NCBI GenBank assembly: GCA_905221605.1
Contig: CAJNDS010002301.1
Location: forward strand, 1,684,192 to 1,748,191
DNA: 64,000 bases
Source of the DNA: Symbiodinium natans
Taxonomy: Eukaryota; Sar; Dinophyceae; Suessiales; Symbiodiniaceae
Direction: 5' to 3'
In this document: in pieces, positions 20,019-32,801 of the stretch
Layout: each line of letters begins with the position of its first letter
Position numbering within the stretch: position 1 is the stretch's first letter
Notes under the pieces: generated by a model
Told to the model about the DNA's origin: nothing
The model's database searches: none
Seen by the model: the letters and a program-made list of their open reading frames with translations, nothing else
Program-made: the position numbers and the translations under genes

Positions 20019-22540
20019 TCTATGTGCGATGGAAGCAGGCGTCCTTTTTACGTTTTCTGTGTCTTCAAGCCAAAAAGAAAGACATCCCAAAAGATAACAC
20101 TTAGGGGTGTCCCTTTTGCTCGTTTGAAGACACAGAAAGCGATTAAAGGCACACCATTTTGGATTGGCAGCAAACCCAGCTGATGCTCATGATATATCAC
20201 TCTATATATAGGGGCGATGGAACGGGTGTCCTTTTCATGCGTCTTCTGTGCTTCCTGTTTCTATTCCTTGCAGTACGCTTCCAGAAAAATGGCATCCTTG
20301 TGATCGCTCCTCTCACTTCCCTTTCCCTTCTCTCCATCTATTACCTTTTAACTGATTAAAAACAAGAAAGGAACTTGTATGATAAAGCAGGGGAAGGGTA
20401 AGCAGAGGGTGACTCCTTGCGCGTGGACCTTGCCGTACTTCATCATATCCCTCTTCTCGGCCTATCTCTTCTGTTCCTCTCCTTACCCTTCTCCTGTTTT
20501 CATAATTCCTTTTTGTTTTCCTTATTTCGAAAAGAACAAGGGAAGGGAGAGATAAGGGAGAGAGGATCGATAAAGAAGAGTCCCCCATCTTCTCTGTGCC
20601 TTGTTTTGTCTTTCCTACTCCTTTATTCATCTCTCTATTCTTGTCTTTGCTCTTCCTGTTAAAAATGCAACCCTGTCTATGTCTCCTCCTCCTTCTCTCT
20701 CCCTCTTCAAAGACAAAAAACACAAGAAAAGGAAAAAAACAAAGAGAATGGAGGCCCCTGGCCTTTCTTATCCTTTTTCAATGGTTGGGGGTTGGCTGCT
20801 TGCCCGTGGCCCCTCTCCATGCTTCAGCATATGCCTCCTCTCGTCTTATCTCCTCGGTTCTTTTGATTGTTCCCAAACGGAAAAAGAAAGCGAGTTCCTT
20901 TCATTTTCATTGTTCTTCCTTTGGGTTTTTGTTTCAAAGGGAAACGAACAAGAGAGAAGAAAGAGGAGAAGGATAGGAAAGATGAAGACGGGTACCATCT
21001 TCTCTTTGCCATGGGCGATGGAACGGCTGTCCCTTTGGATCGTTTTCTGCATCTTCAAGCGAGAAAAAAGGATGCCCCCGAACAGAAAACTCTCTCTCTC
21101 TCTGTCTGTATCCCTGTCGCTATCTTTCTTTCTTTCGTTCTTTCTTTATCTTGCTCTCTTTCCCTGTCCCTATCTCTATCTCTCACTCATTCATTCTCAG
21201 TCTCTCTCTATCTCTCTCTCTCTATGCGCGACGGAAGCAGGCGTCCTTTTTTACGTTTGCTGTGTCTTCAAGGCAAAAAGAAAGACATCCCAAAAGAAAG
21301 CACTTAGGGGTGTCCCTTTTGCTCGTTTGACACACAGAAAGCGATTAAAGGGACACCGTTTTGGATTGGCAGCAAACCCAGCTGATGCTCATGATGTCTC
21401 TCTCTATATATAGGGGCGATGGAACGGGTGTCCTTTTCAATCGTCTTCTGCATCTTCAAAGGAGAAAGAACGATACCCCCCAAGAAGGAAAAGAACATAA
21501 GAGACAGGGAGGGGGATTGAAGGGCTCCTCTCTTTACTTATTATTTCCCTTTCCTCTCTTCCTACCTGTTCTTGTTCTTATTCGCTTCAAAAAGCAAAAT
21601 AAGGGAAAGGGGATTTCCTGAAGAGGAGGGATGACACCTATCTGTGAAGAGCAAGAAAGGTTTTTTTCTCATTCAAAAGGGACAGGGGAGAGATGATAGA
21701 TATAGAGGAATGCCATCTTCTTGCGCCTTGTTTTGTCCGTCCCTCCCCTTGCCTCTTGTCTCTTCTATTCCTTGCAGTACGCTTCCAGAACAAAGGCATC
21801 CTTGTGATCTCTACTCTCTCACTTCCCTTTCCCCTCTCTCCATCTATTACCTTTTAACTGATTAGAAAACAAGAAAGGAACTTGTATGATAAAGCAGGGG
21901 AAAGGTAAGCAGAGGGTGACTTCTTGCGCGTGGACCTTGCCGTACTTCATCATATCCCTTTTCTCGGCTTCCTTTCCTTACCCTTCTCCTTTGTTGTTCT
22001 CTTAATTCTTCCTTTTTGTTTTCCTTATTTCAAGAAGAAAAAGGGAAGGGAGAGATAAGGGAGAGAGGATCGATAAAGAAGAGTCCCATCTTCTCTGTGC
22101 CTTGTTTTGTCTTTCCTTATCCTTTATTCATCTCTCCTCCATTGTTGTCTTTGCTCTTCCCATTAAAAATGCGATCCTGTCTATTTCTCCTCCTCCTTCT
22201 CTCTCCGTCCTCTTCAACGACAAAAAGCACAAGGAAAACATAAGAGGGGAATGGAGGCCCTTGTCCTTTCTTATCCTTTTTCAATGGTTGGGAACGTGAG
22301 CGGGGTTAGCTGCTTGCCCGTGGCCCCTCTCCATGCTTCAGCATATGCCTCCTCTCGCCTTATCTCCTCGGTTCTTTTCATTGTTCCCAAACGGAAAAAG
22401 AAAGCGAGTTCCTTTCATTTTCATTGTTCTTCCTTTGGGTTTTTGTTTCAAAGGGAAACGAACAAGAGAGAAGAAAGACAAGAAGGATAGGAAAGATGAA
22501 GACGAATACCATCTTCTCTTTGCCATGGGCAAAACCCGAG
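19100..22540. repeat. Pyrimidine-rich module cluster, forward-oriented copies
   Basis: Several modules recur in order. P contains GCCTTGTTTTGTCTTTCC and CTCTCTCCCTCCTCTTC (about 19.21, 20.46, 21.97 kb). Q contains CAATGGTTGGGGGTTGGCTG and ends TTCTCTTTGCCATGGG (19.54, 20.78, 22.28 kb). R contains GATGGAACG...TGCATCTTCAA (19.79, 20.21, 21.01, 21.41 kb). S is GCAAACCCAGCTGATGCTCA (20.17, 21.37 kb). Open frames of 100-270 codons across it are Ser/Leu/Phe or Lys/Glu-rich low-complexity text, shared between copies only because the DNA is repeated. I call no gene. Confidence 0.8.
19963..20025. repeat. CT microsatellite
   Basis: About 30 CT dinucleotides with one CTAT interruption, inside the module cluster. 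A shorter equivalent sits at about 21197-21226 in the next copy. Confidence 0.9.
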
Positions 22541-23455
22541 CCTTAGCTTCCAAATAAACCCTATTTGAGCCACCCACCCCCCCCCCCCCGGCCCTCCCCC
22601 CTCTCCTTTATAGGAAATGAAAACTGGACATGAACGATGTCCTCTCTCTCCTACTGGGACATGAAAGTCCTCCTGTATTCGTTTTCAATGAAAGATCTGT
22701 CTCTCGAGGAAATGGAAGATCTCCTCTATCTCTTTCTAGTAAACACTTCTTCAAGTAGGAGAAAGGCTTTTTCATAAGGTGTAAATAAGGAGCTCTGTCA
22801 TTCCCTTGGAGGACCCCTTTTCAGAAGAGGCAAGGGCATTCATTACCTACACAGAGATAAAAGAGCTTTCACATGACCTAGACACATGACTTTTGATTGA
22901 ATTCTGTGGCTCATACTACAATAACAAAACAAAACGCATTGAACAGCAGCACAAGGCTATTGAAAACACCATTTTTTCAGAGAAAAAAGGAATTGAAGTT
23001 GATCAACTTAGTTTCGATTAGAGTTTGTGGTTCTGCAACAACAAAACAAAATGCATTGAGAAAAGAGAAATAGCGCAAGGTCTACGGAAAGAACAACTTA
23101 TTCAACAAAGACAGCAAACATAAAGAAGCAACCGAAACGAACGTTGTGCAATTTAGTTTCAGGTAGCTTCTGTGGGTTTTGTAAAAACAATACGGTATAG
23201 AAAAGCGCGTCGGTTAGACCCTTTCTCTTCAAAAACCTTCGGCTAAACCCTACACACCAAATTCGTCAAGTTCTGTGGTTAGACTCGGTTAGACCCTTTC
23301 TTTGTAGAAACCTTCCGTCCATTACCCTAGGCCCGAAATCTCGTCAATTCTGTGGTTACTGCCTTTCTCTCAAAAAAAACACGGGTTGAACTGTTGAAGT
23401 TTACATATGTAATAGTTATAATAGCTTGCAAAGGTTTAAATGCTTCTGCTTTTGT
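22537..23455 (+). repeat. Long direct duplication, copy 1 (about 0.92 kb)
   Basis: Begins CTTAGCTTCCAAATAAACCC and ends TGCTTCTGCTTTTGT. It is nearly identical to 27520-28493 (offset about 5.04 kb at AGAGCTTTC), with a 30-bp indel near 22800 versus 27815. The C-run near 22574 differs in length between copies. No gene is recognised in it. Confidence 0.9.
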
Positions 23456-24890
23456 AGAAAAGGCAGTGAGTCGGTCGCGCGAGATTTTTGCAGTCGCGTT
23501 TTCTCGTGATTTCTCCAAACAGAGGACGGACGTCTGGTGCGATCTACGTGCCTCCTTTTGTAAAAAGGCAGCGAGTAGATCACACCAGAGTGTGGCCATT
23601 GTGTTTTCTCGTGATTTCTCCGAATAGAAGACGGACAAAATCTAGTTAAACTTCCGTTGAATACCAAGAAGTGGAGGAGCTATATACAAGGTAGGGGAAT
23701 TCCGAGTTTCTAGAGTCACTTCTCTGTCCTTTCCCATTAAAAGAAAAGGAACTTTCTCATGGCATAATCAGAGAAGAGTATCTCATTCCTTTGAGGTAGA
23801 GGCGTTCTCTTCGTTCCCGTTTAAGGAGGCAAAAGCTCTGTCACGCTCTCCCATTCCTTAGCCGGTTACAAGGTAAAGGGGCGTTTGGCTTTATGTCTTC
23901 ATTCTTACTGGGTAAGGGAGGGGTTTGTCATGCTTCTTTCAGTGGGAAATACATTGCCTATGTTAACATGTTAACAGCTGGAGGAAATCTTAATGTTTTA
24001 AGTTAGACGGAGAAGGAGCTTTTTCATTTAGTAACTACTAGGAAGTAGAGGAGCTACAAAGCAGAGACCATGTAGAGGAATTCCGAGTTCCAGAATCGTT
24101 TCTCATTCCTTTCCCATTAATATAAGTGGAAAGGGAACTTTCTCGTGTCGCATTCCTTTATAAGAGGTAGAGGAGCTCTCTTCATTGCTGTTTAAAGAGG
24201 CAAAAGCTCTGTCACGCTCTCCCGTTCCCCTCTCCGATTACGAAGTACAGGGGCTTTTGGCTTTATGTCTTCGTTCGCTTTGTCATGCTCCTTTCCTATT
24301 GGGAAATAGATTGGTGCCTCTGTTAACAGCTAGACGAACTCTTCATGGATCCCTATCCGATTAGGACTTACAGGGCATGAAGCGATAAAGGAGCTGTCTT
24401 TTTTCTTCCTGAGGACTGGAGGGGGTTTGTCATGCTTTGAGGGACTCTTCATGTCTTGTTAAACAGCGATGGCGCTCTTCATTTAATACCAAGAAGCAGA
24501 GTAGCTACAAGGTACAGACCAGGTAGAGGAATTCCGAGTTCCAGAATCGTTTCCCTTTCCTTTCCGATTGAAAGTGGAAACGAACTTTCTCATGCTCTAT
24601 TCATCTCAGTCCGGTTGCCTTTTTTGCCAGCTAATGCCAAGATGTCGTAAGTAGAGGAGCTACAAGGTAGGGACCAGGTAGAGGAATTCCGAGCCGCAGA
24701 ATCGCTTCTCTTTCTTTTCCAATTGAAAGTGGAAAAGGAACTTTCTCATTTCCTATTCAGATAAATAGTACCTCATTCCTTTAAGAGGCGGAGAAGCTTG
24801 CTTCATATCGCTTCTCTTTCCTTTCCTATGAAAGTGGAAACGGCACTTTCTCATTCTCGAAAAAAGTATCTCATTCCTTTAAGAGGCAAC
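23456..24890. repeat. Dispersed short module around GTAGAGGAATTCCGAG
   Basis: A block containing AGGTAGAGGAATTCCGAG, then CAGAATCG and CTTTCCCATTAAAAG-type sequence, with GGAACTTTCTCAT, recurs near 23.69, 24.07, 24.53, 24.68 and partly at 24.80 kb. Spacing is irregular. No ORF carries a recognisable domain. Confidence 0.65.
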
Positions 24891-24917
24891 GGAGCCGCCC
24901 TGTTTCCTTTAAAACAA

Positions 24918-24981
24918 GGCGGTTCAACAGTACCAAATTTTCTTAGAGGTTGTCTTGAAAATTTGGTACTGTTGAACCGCC
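24918..24981. repeat. Perfect 24-bp inverted repeat with 16-base loop
   Basis: The left arm (24918-24941) begins GGCGGTTCAACAGTACC and the right arm (24958-24981) ends GGTACTGTTGAACCGCC. They are exact reverse complements around CTTAGAGGTTGTCTTG. A second weaker inverted pair lies just upstream (CCGCCCTGTTT and AAAACAAGGCGG). This could be a hairpin RNA precursor, a solo pair of terminal inverted repeats, or a recombination product. Confidence 0.8.
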
Positions 24982-25079
24982 CTGCTTTCTTCAAACACGG
25001 CAGCACGCCTCCAGAAAAATGGCCTCCTTGCTATCTCTCTCCTCTCTCACTTCCCTTTCCCTTCTCTCCTTCTAGTTTC

Positions 25080-25480
25080 TTTTAACCGATAAAACACAAG
25101 AAAGGAACTTGCGTGATAAAGCAGTGGAAGGTAAACCGAGGGTGACTCCTTGCGCGTGGACCTTGCCGTACTTCATCATATCCCTCTTCTCGGCCTATCT
25201 CTTCTGCTCTTTTTTCTTACTGTTCTCCTGTTCATAATTCTTCCTGTTTAGTTGTTCTTATTTCGAAAAGAAAGAGGGAAGGGAGAGATAAGGGAGGGAG
25301 GAAAGATAAAGAAGAGCGCCATCTTCTCAGCGCCTTGTTTTGTCTCTCCCTCTTCTCTATTCATCTCTCTTCTATTCTTTTCTTTGCTATTCCATTGAAG
25401 TTGGGTTCCCTGTATCTCTCCTCTCTCCTTCTCTCTTCCTCCTCTTCTCCTGCTCCCCTCTAAACGGTTGCTCCTTACAG
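25080..25480. repeat. Module P-like copy
   Basis: Starts GATAAAACACAAGAAAGGAA and contains GGTGACTCCTTGCGCGTGGA and GCCGTACTTCATCATATCCC. It is nearly identical to 26960-27350 and related to 20360-20470 and 21860-21970. Confidence 0.8.
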
Positions 25481-25649
25481 ATAGGTGCCCTCCCTCCTCT
25501 TCAGGAAATATCCTTTCCCTTACTTTGCTTTTTTAAGCGAAGAAAACAACAGATAAGAAGAGAGGAAAGGGAATGACTAAGTAAAGAGAGGAGCCCTTCA
25601 ATTTCCCTCCCTACATCTGATGTTACTATTCTTTCTTGGGTGGTGCCCT

Positions 25650-26235
<586 letters not shown>

Positions 26236-26447
26236 ATTGTTCTTCCTTTTGTCTTTTCTTTCTAACGGACATGAACAAGAGAAGAGAAAAATAAGAAACA
26301 GAGGAAAGATGAAAACGAGCACCGTCTTCTCTTTGCCTGATTTTTGCGCCTCCCTCGCCTGCCTTCATTTCTCTTCCATTCTTGTCATTGCTCTTCCCAT
26401 TAGAGTTGCATTACTTTTGATCTCTCCTCTCTCCTTTCTCTCTCCTT

Positions 26448-26454
<7 letters not shown>

Positions 26455-26516
<62 letters not shown>
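26455..26516. repeat. CT microsatellite
   Basis: About 31 CT units following CTCTCCTTTCTCTCTCC. Confidence 0.95.
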
Positions 26517-26519
<3 letters not shown>

Positions 26520-26959
26520 TCTCTTCTCTTGTTCTCCTTTAAATCTCAAAAACACACAAAAGGAAGCTTCTTTGCCTTTTTGAATGAAAAAAGAAAAGAA
26601 AAAAGAGATAGGGAAACAAATTGAAGAGCTCCACCTTTCCTCTCGTTCTATGTGTTGCTTCCTTGTCGTTTCAGAAAGCAAGCAAAATGAGGGCAAGGGG
26701 GCTTCCTGAAGAGGAGAGGGGGCACCTATCTGCGAAGAGCAAGAATAGTCTTGTCTTGTTTAATTATAGAGGGAAAAGGGAGAGACAAAGAAGGGAGAGA
26801 TTACAGATAAAGAAGAGTGCCATCTCCTTTGTGCCTTGTTGCGTTCCTCCGTCTCCTTGTTTCTTGTCTCCTCTCTTCTGTTCAGTACCCTTCCAGAAAA
26901 ATAAGTGGCCTCCTTGCTATCTCTCTCCCCTCTCACGTCCCTTTCCCTTCTCTCCTTCT

Positions 26960-27480
26960 AGTTTCTTTTAACTGATAAAACACAAGAAAGGAACTTGCAT
27001 GATAAAGCAGTGGAAGGTAAGGCAGAGGGTGACTCCTTGCGCGTGGACCTTGCCGTACTTCATCATATCCCTCTTCTCGGCCTATCTCTTCTGCTCTTTT
27101 TTCTTACTGTTCTCCTTTGCATAATTCTTCCTGTTTAGTTGTTCTTATTTCGAAAAGAAAGAGGGAAGGGAGAGATAAGGGAGGGAGGAACGATAAAGAA
27201 GAGTGCCATCTTCTCAGCGCCTTGTTTTGTCTCTCCCTCTTCTCTATTCATCTCTCTTCTATTCTTTTCTTTGCTATTCCATTGAAGTTGGATTCCCTGT
27301 ATCTCTCCTCTCTCCTTCTCTCTCCCTCCTCTTCTCCTGTTCCTCTCTAAATGACAAAAACACAAGAAAGGAAGAACAAGATGGGAATGGAAGCCCTTTT
27401 CCTGTCTTCTCCTGTTGCAATAAGAAGGAAAAGAGCACAGGAGATAAGGAAGGGAATTGAAGAGCTCCTCTAGCAACTTT
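26960..27480. repeat. Module P-like copy, second of the close pair
   Basis: Nearly identical to 25080-25480 over its first 370 bp. Continues into AAAAACACAAGAAAGGAAGA and a lysine-rich low-complexity stretch. No gene. Confidence 0.8.
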
Positions 27481-27519
27481 CTCATGCCCTTTCCTTTCTA
27501 TCTACCACACCACAACACG

Positions 27520-28493
27520 ACCCTCAGCTTCCAAATAAACCCTATTTAAGCCGGCCACCCCCCCCCTCCCCCTCCCCCCTCTCCTTTATAGGAAATGAAA
27601 ACTGGACACGAACGATGTCCTCTATCTTTTAATGCAGCAGGAGAGAGCTCCTCTCTCTCTTAATGGGACATGAAAGTCCTCCTGTGTTTGTTTTCAATGA
27701 AAGATCTGTCTCTCGAGGAAATGGAAGATCTCCTCTGTCTCTTTCTAGGAAACACTTCTTCAAGTAGGAGAAAGGCTTTTTCATAAGGTGTAAATCAGGA
27801 GCTCTGTCATTCCCCAAAAAAGAAGAAGGAGAGAGGGGAGCCCTTGGAGGACCCTTTTCAGAAGAGGCAAGGGCACTCATTACCTACACAGAGATAAAAG
27901 AGCTTTCAGATGACCTAGACACATGACTTTCGATTGAATTCTGTGGCTCATGCTACAATAACAAAACAAAACGCATTGAACAGCAGCACAAGGCTATTGA
28001 AAACACCATTTTTTCAGAGAAAAAAGGAATTGAAGTTGAGCAACTTAGTTTCGATTAGAGTTTGTTGTTCTGCAACAACAAAACAAAATGCATTGAGAAA
28101 AGAGAAATAGCGCAAGGTCTACGGAAAAAACAACTTATTCAACAAAGACAGCAAACATAAAGAAGCAACCGAAACGAACGTTGTGCAATTTAGTTTCAGG
28201 TAGCTTCTGTGGGTTTTGTAAAAACAATACGGTATAGAAAAGCGCGTCGGTTAGACCCTTTCTCTTCAAAAGCCTTCGGCTAAACCCTACACACCAAATT
28301 CGTCAAGTTCTGTGGTTAGACTCGGTTAGACCCTTTCTTTGTAGAAACCTTCCGTCCATTACCCTAAGCCCGAAATCTCGTCAATTCTGTGGTTACTGCC
28401 TTTCTCTCCAAAAAAGCAAGGGTTGAACTGCTGAAGTTTAAATATGTAGTAGTTATAATAGCTTCCAAAGGTTTAAATGCTTCTGCTTTTGTG
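27520..28493 (+). repeat. Long direct duplication, copy 2 (about 0.97 kb)
   Basis: Partner of 22537-23455. The match ends at TGCTTCTGCTTTTGT. Beyond it the two loci are unrelated: copy 1 continues AGAAAAGGCAG and copy 2 GGCAGGAGGAGCC. Confidence 0.9.
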
Positions 28494-28601
28494 GCAGGAG
28501 GAGCCAGCAACAGAAAGTGTCTGGCCAAAGAGATTAGGGTTTAAATAGTCCATTGTATATAAACAAAAGACCTATGTCAAATCATACGTAAAGGTTCCTG
28601 C

Positions 28602-28626
28602 CTCATATATATATATACATGCGCAG

Positions 28627-28660
<34 letters not shown>

Positions 28661-28780
28661 GTATATATATATATATATTTTTGTATATGTATATGCACAA
28701 ACATATATATATACACACACAGAACTCTCTCTCTCTCTATATCTCTATATGTATACATGTATATATTTATATATATAGAT
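28602..28780. repeat. TA-rich microsatellite cluster
   Basis: Several TA runs broken by GCGCAGC, CATATG, ACACAC and CTCTCTC. The 28619 open frame is mostly Tyr-Ile repeats and is not a gene. Confidence 0.85.
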
Positions 28781-28956
28781 TTTGATATCGTGTATGTTGA
28801 TCAAGTTCCACATGGCTGCCCTGCATCCTGCATCCTGATCGGCCTAAGGTCACTGGACCTACGCTCGAAGTATTCGGGTGCTCAGAGATACGTCGAGCAG
28901 CTCATGCATGCGCGTAACCATCCCGTCTGTCTTGACTCCTTGACCCCTGGAGGATA

Positions 28957-29275
28957 ACCCTAAACCCTAAACCCTGAAACCCTGAAACCCTAAACCCTAA
29001 ACCCTAAACCCTGATTCCCTAAACCCTAAACCCTGAACCCTGAAACCCTAAACCCTAAACCCTGATTTAAGGGGTATTGGGCTCTTTGGGAGAGTGTCCG
29101 GCACAAGCCTCAAGAGCTCCGGGTAGGCTTGGGGGATGACTGCTGGGTAGGGCTTAGGGTTTAGGGGTTTAGGGGTTTAGGGTTAGGGGTTAGGGGTTAG
29201 GGCTTAGGGTTTAGGGTTTTAGGTTTTTTAGGGTTTTGGGATTTTAGAAACTTTAGGGTTTAGGGTTTAGGGTCC
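28957..29275. repeat. Opposed heptamer arrays, degenerate
   Basis: CCCTAAA-type units at 28957-29064 with CCCTGAA variants, then TTTAGGG-type units at 29148-29275 with 6-8 base units. About 80 bp of unique sequence separates them. Confidence 0.8.
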
Positions 29276-29861
29276 TTAATGGAAGAACACCCCTTCCAGC
29301 TTTCCAAGTCTGATATCCGCAAAGACCCCAAAGTTGCAATCTGAGCCATTGTACCTCAAGCCCTAAACCCCTAAATCCTAGAATCCCACACCTTCCACCA
29401 GCAGCTCAAAAAAGAGACTAAAGTCCCCGACATCCTAAATCGTAAGCTCCTAGACACTAACCCCAGAATCCCAAAAAGGGGGGCTTCCGGCTCTCTCATT
29501 TCCAGAGCCAAAGTCATGTTCTGGAATTACGTCCCCAGGTGATTCTCAATATCCTACAATATATGCCTACGCCCTAAAGGCACTTAGATCAAAAGATAGA
29601 CAGTGCTCTGTTCCGCCGATCGGCCGATCTTTATGGAGCTCCGTTTCATACGCCATGAACATTACCGAGTCCGTCTTCGGCTTTGTCAGCCCCCGCGCAT
29701 CAGTTTTTGAACTTTCCATCCGGCCCTTAAGTAAAAACTTGCGAGTGGCCGCAGGAATCTCATGCTCCCAGCTGCCTGCGCATATACTTGTCGCGCGAAC
29801 AAGAGCTTCTAGCTGGCTGATGCTTTATCAGCATGTGCTCTGACGCTACGACGCTCATGAG
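29276..29861. other. Unique segment downstream of the membrane-protein gene
   Basis: No long heptamer array and no recognised gene. A plus-strand frame at 29655-29843 (ATG at 29655) is short and unassigned. This may include the 3' untranslated region of the minus-strand gene that ends at 29862. Confidence 0.4.
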
Positions 29862-32034
29862 CTACAGCCCGTAGGTGTCGAGCCTGCTTAAGATATTCTG
29901 CCAGTCGGCGTTCCGAACAGCATAGGCAATTGCTGTTGACATGAGGGAGGCAATGGCTGTGAACTGACCTATCGTCAACTCCACACCCATTGTTCGCACC
30001 ACGAGCCACGAGTCCAAGCGCAACCTGTTGGCGATCATCTCGGCCACGTAGATTGCATGGTCCTCACCACTCTCAACGTCTGTTTTCTGCTCCCCGCGGT
30101 TGATCTCGTGCTTGGTTCTGTAGTGGAGATATGCGCGGGCCTCACCAGCATGGCCAAGCAGCAAGTCGACAGTGCGGCGCCGCAGCATGTTAACTCGAAG
30201 ACCCATGAAGAGCGGAGGCATGGAGAAGAACAAGAACGAGACAAGGATCACTATCGTCTCACAAAACAAGATGCCAGGATGCCAGCTCTTTACGAAAAAC
30301 ACAATCTCCCACGTGGTGATGGACGACAAGCAGATGACCGTCAAGAGGTTGAAGGCAAAGGAGAACTCCAAACTAAACTTCCGGCGCTTTGTGCTCAAGA
30401 TGAAATAGCTGTACAGCTCATACCAGTTCAAGATGTCCTCAGGCACATCCACTCGAACATATGGCACACAGAGAGCCCTTGCAGCGGCCTTATCTGTAAG
30501 CATGATGCTGAAGATCCGGTATGCCTTGGACATTTCAGTGAACAACAGCATTATGCCACGAGGGTAGATGAAGCAGACATAGAAATGCAAGTACATCATG
30601 GACAGAAACACGATGGCAACCACCTTACTCCAGCTGTCCTCTGGCAAGTGCAAGTGAAAGTTTAGCTCCTTGCCACGCACAAAATCGGGCGCGATGGCCG
30701 CCAGGTACCCTAAACAAAGCGCCAAAACACTCCACAGGATTCGTGCTACAGTCAGGATGCATTGGAGACATCCCGCATCAACCTCCGGCCAGCCCACCAG
30801 AAGTTGCTCGGCGAGCTTGTCCAAATGCACTGCTTGCCGGTTCCGATACTGTTCCTGATAGTCTGACATGAAAAAGTTAAGCCTCTGGTCTTCTTCTTCC
30901 GAGAGCTTCTCAGTGAGGGTGATGGTCCATGTCAATTCCTTGAGGCGCATCATGCGCTGATCGAGAGAGCCATGCGCGCAGTTCACAAGCTTGCGATGGA
31001 GATCAATCAAAAGCAAGATTTGCTGAGCGTGTTCCATGGCTGTGTTGAAATTGGACCACGAGATCTGACCGCGACAAACGAGTGCCAGAAGCATTACGCA
31101 GTACTGCCATCGTTCAAGCTTCCAGTTATAGCTTTGGTTATCAATGCTTTCAAAGACCTTGCACAGTACCTTCACAAGCTGCTCGTCACTTATGTTCAGG
31201 CTCGTGCTGAGCCTTTTTTGAAAATCTCTACCAATGCCTTCCTTCATGCCTTCCCATTCGCGCGAATCCAAATTCCTGGTTGCCGCTGTAGACAAACTCA
31301 TCCCAGCCTGTCATGGGTTCTCCTCCTACCCGCCGCCTCTCTATCCCCCCACAAGGTTCCCCCTTACCGAAATAGCCTTAATTATGTGTGGCCTTAATAT
31401 GGGCGGCAGTAGGGGGAACCCATCGGGCCTGGAACCACAAAGGCAAGAAGACCTCGGTCGTGGGGATTGAAGCCTTTGCCAGAAGCCATGCCAGTACACT
31501 CGTATTGATGGCTGTTTGAAAGGGGCACATGTAGAACCACTGCTTTACAGCGTTCTTCTTCAGCGTGCCCCAAATACTCTTGCTGGACCCTTCCTCACCA
31601 GGCTCTGCGCCGCAGAGAATGGAGGTCAGCCTGTACAAGAAGTAGAGGGGGCTTGTCAAGTTGATCAACAAGTACTGGATGATTGCCTGAACGTTGGGCT
31701 CGAAAAAGGTGTTGTGGAAGTGGTCCGCCGGAATAAGGACTTTTCCCCCGGGTACTAGAGTAACCGAGCCACGAGAAGCCATTCCTTGGGAAGTAGGCTT
31801 CCCCCAGCCGTCCTCAGGAACCTCTAGAATATGCCCATCCTCCTTTTGAAGCACTCCTTCGGCGAGCTGCTCGCTTGAACCATCTGGAGCGTCCGCGGAG
31901 GTCGGTAAAGCTGGACCTGAAAGAATGCTCTTGCTGGACTTGCCCTTGAGCTTGGGCTTTGTAGTGGACTTCTTGAGTCGAGTGAGAGGCTCAGTCTCTG
32001 AGGCCGCACCGACTGTCGTTGGCGAATCTGCCAT
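29862..32034 (-). CDS. Polytopic membrane protein, two exons, about 686 aa
   Basis: Exon 1 (32034-31420, ATG start) encodes 205 residues: a Ser/Lys-rich soluble N-terminus, then likely membrane segments near residues 117-140 and 166-190. Exon 2 (31307-29862) adds 481 residues. The frames differ, so a 112-bp intron (31419-31308) is inferred: GT donor after codon 205 and acceptor CATGACAG|G, both phase 0. Exon 2 has hydrophobic segments at ORF residues about 179-204, 225-254, 310-337, 344-370 and 440-463, with a charged helical stretch between 84 and 165 that may be coiled. The last segment lies in GVELTIGQFTAIASLMSTAI. About seven to eight membrane passes in total. I recognise no transporter or channel signature and assign no function. 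Balanced amino-acid composition over almost 700 codons makes it the most secure gene in the window. Alternative: two separate proteins of 218 and 479 residues. Confidence 0.7.
31308..31419 (-). other. Inferred intron (112 bp)
   Basis: Donor GTTCCCCC follows ...CGATGG, and the acceptor ...CCATGACAG is followed by GCTGGGATGAG. Excision joins the two frames in phase without a stop. AG|G acceptors are usual in dinoflagellates. An alternative stronger-looking donor (GTAAGG at about 31363) lies beyond the exon 1 stop codon and would not keep the frame. Confidence 0.5.
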
Positions 32035-32801
32035 GAGCTGCTAAGCTCCGCGATTCACGGGGTAAAAGGAGGGTATACCTAGAAACCTAAGTAGCCCCCA
32101 AATAACCCCTAGACAACCCCTGAGGTCCCTTTGGCCTGCATCCCAGTCGACAGAGGGATGGGGAGAGGAGGCTTAGCTAAGAGTGTTGCCAAGTCAATGC
32201 AGAGCTGAACAAAACACAAGGCGTTCTGCATGGCTGCTGAAAGTCATTGAAACCCTTGCAAAATTTTCATAGGGCCCTATAAACATCATGCAACGATGAG
32301 GTACAGTATTTGCGAGCAACAGTGACAATGCCTTTCATCAATGAAGCCAAAACGACGAGGCGGCATCGAAGGGTCACCCTTAAACCCCAAACCCTAAACC
32401 CTAAACCCCAAACACCAAACCCCTGTGCAAAAACTTGCATGCACACGGACAATCATATTCAAAACTCATCAATGCTCATGTCTGTCGCCCCCTTCGGGTT
32501 ACGGAACCCCACTGCGCCAATAACGAAGGCTTAAAATCTGAAAGCCGATTGAAGGTTAAGGGAAGGTTGTGTTCAGGCTGGCCATCACCACTGTACCCTT
32601 TTGAAATGCCAGGTCTGAGCAGGGTGATGGGTTTACCCTAAACCCTAACCCCTAAGGTTTCGGGTTTAGGGTTTAGGGTTAGGATTTCTAGCTCTGAAAT
32701 GCAAGGGGCGGCGCTAAAGCAACGATCCGATAGCCCATGAGGGATCCGTGGGAGCTCTGGTTTTAACCCAGGAAAGAGAACCAATCAGTTGAAGCAAAGG
32801 T
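32035..32801. other. Upstream region of the membrane-protein gene
   Basis: Mostly unique sequence with a short heptamer-like patch at 32380-32415 and another at 32635-32680. The promoter of the minus-strand gene should lie here, but no TATA-like or other element can be defended. Confidence 0.4.

Noticed and set aside
19269-21413. Frames of 160-270 codons rich in Ser, Leu, Phe and Lys
   Set aside because: They lie in pyrimidine-rich repeated modules with microsatellites. The same text recurs in different frames, and no domain is visible.
30057-31397. Plus-strand frames of 60-200 codons opposite the membrane-protein gene
   Set aside because: Antisense shadows without domains. The minus strand gives coherent membrane topology.
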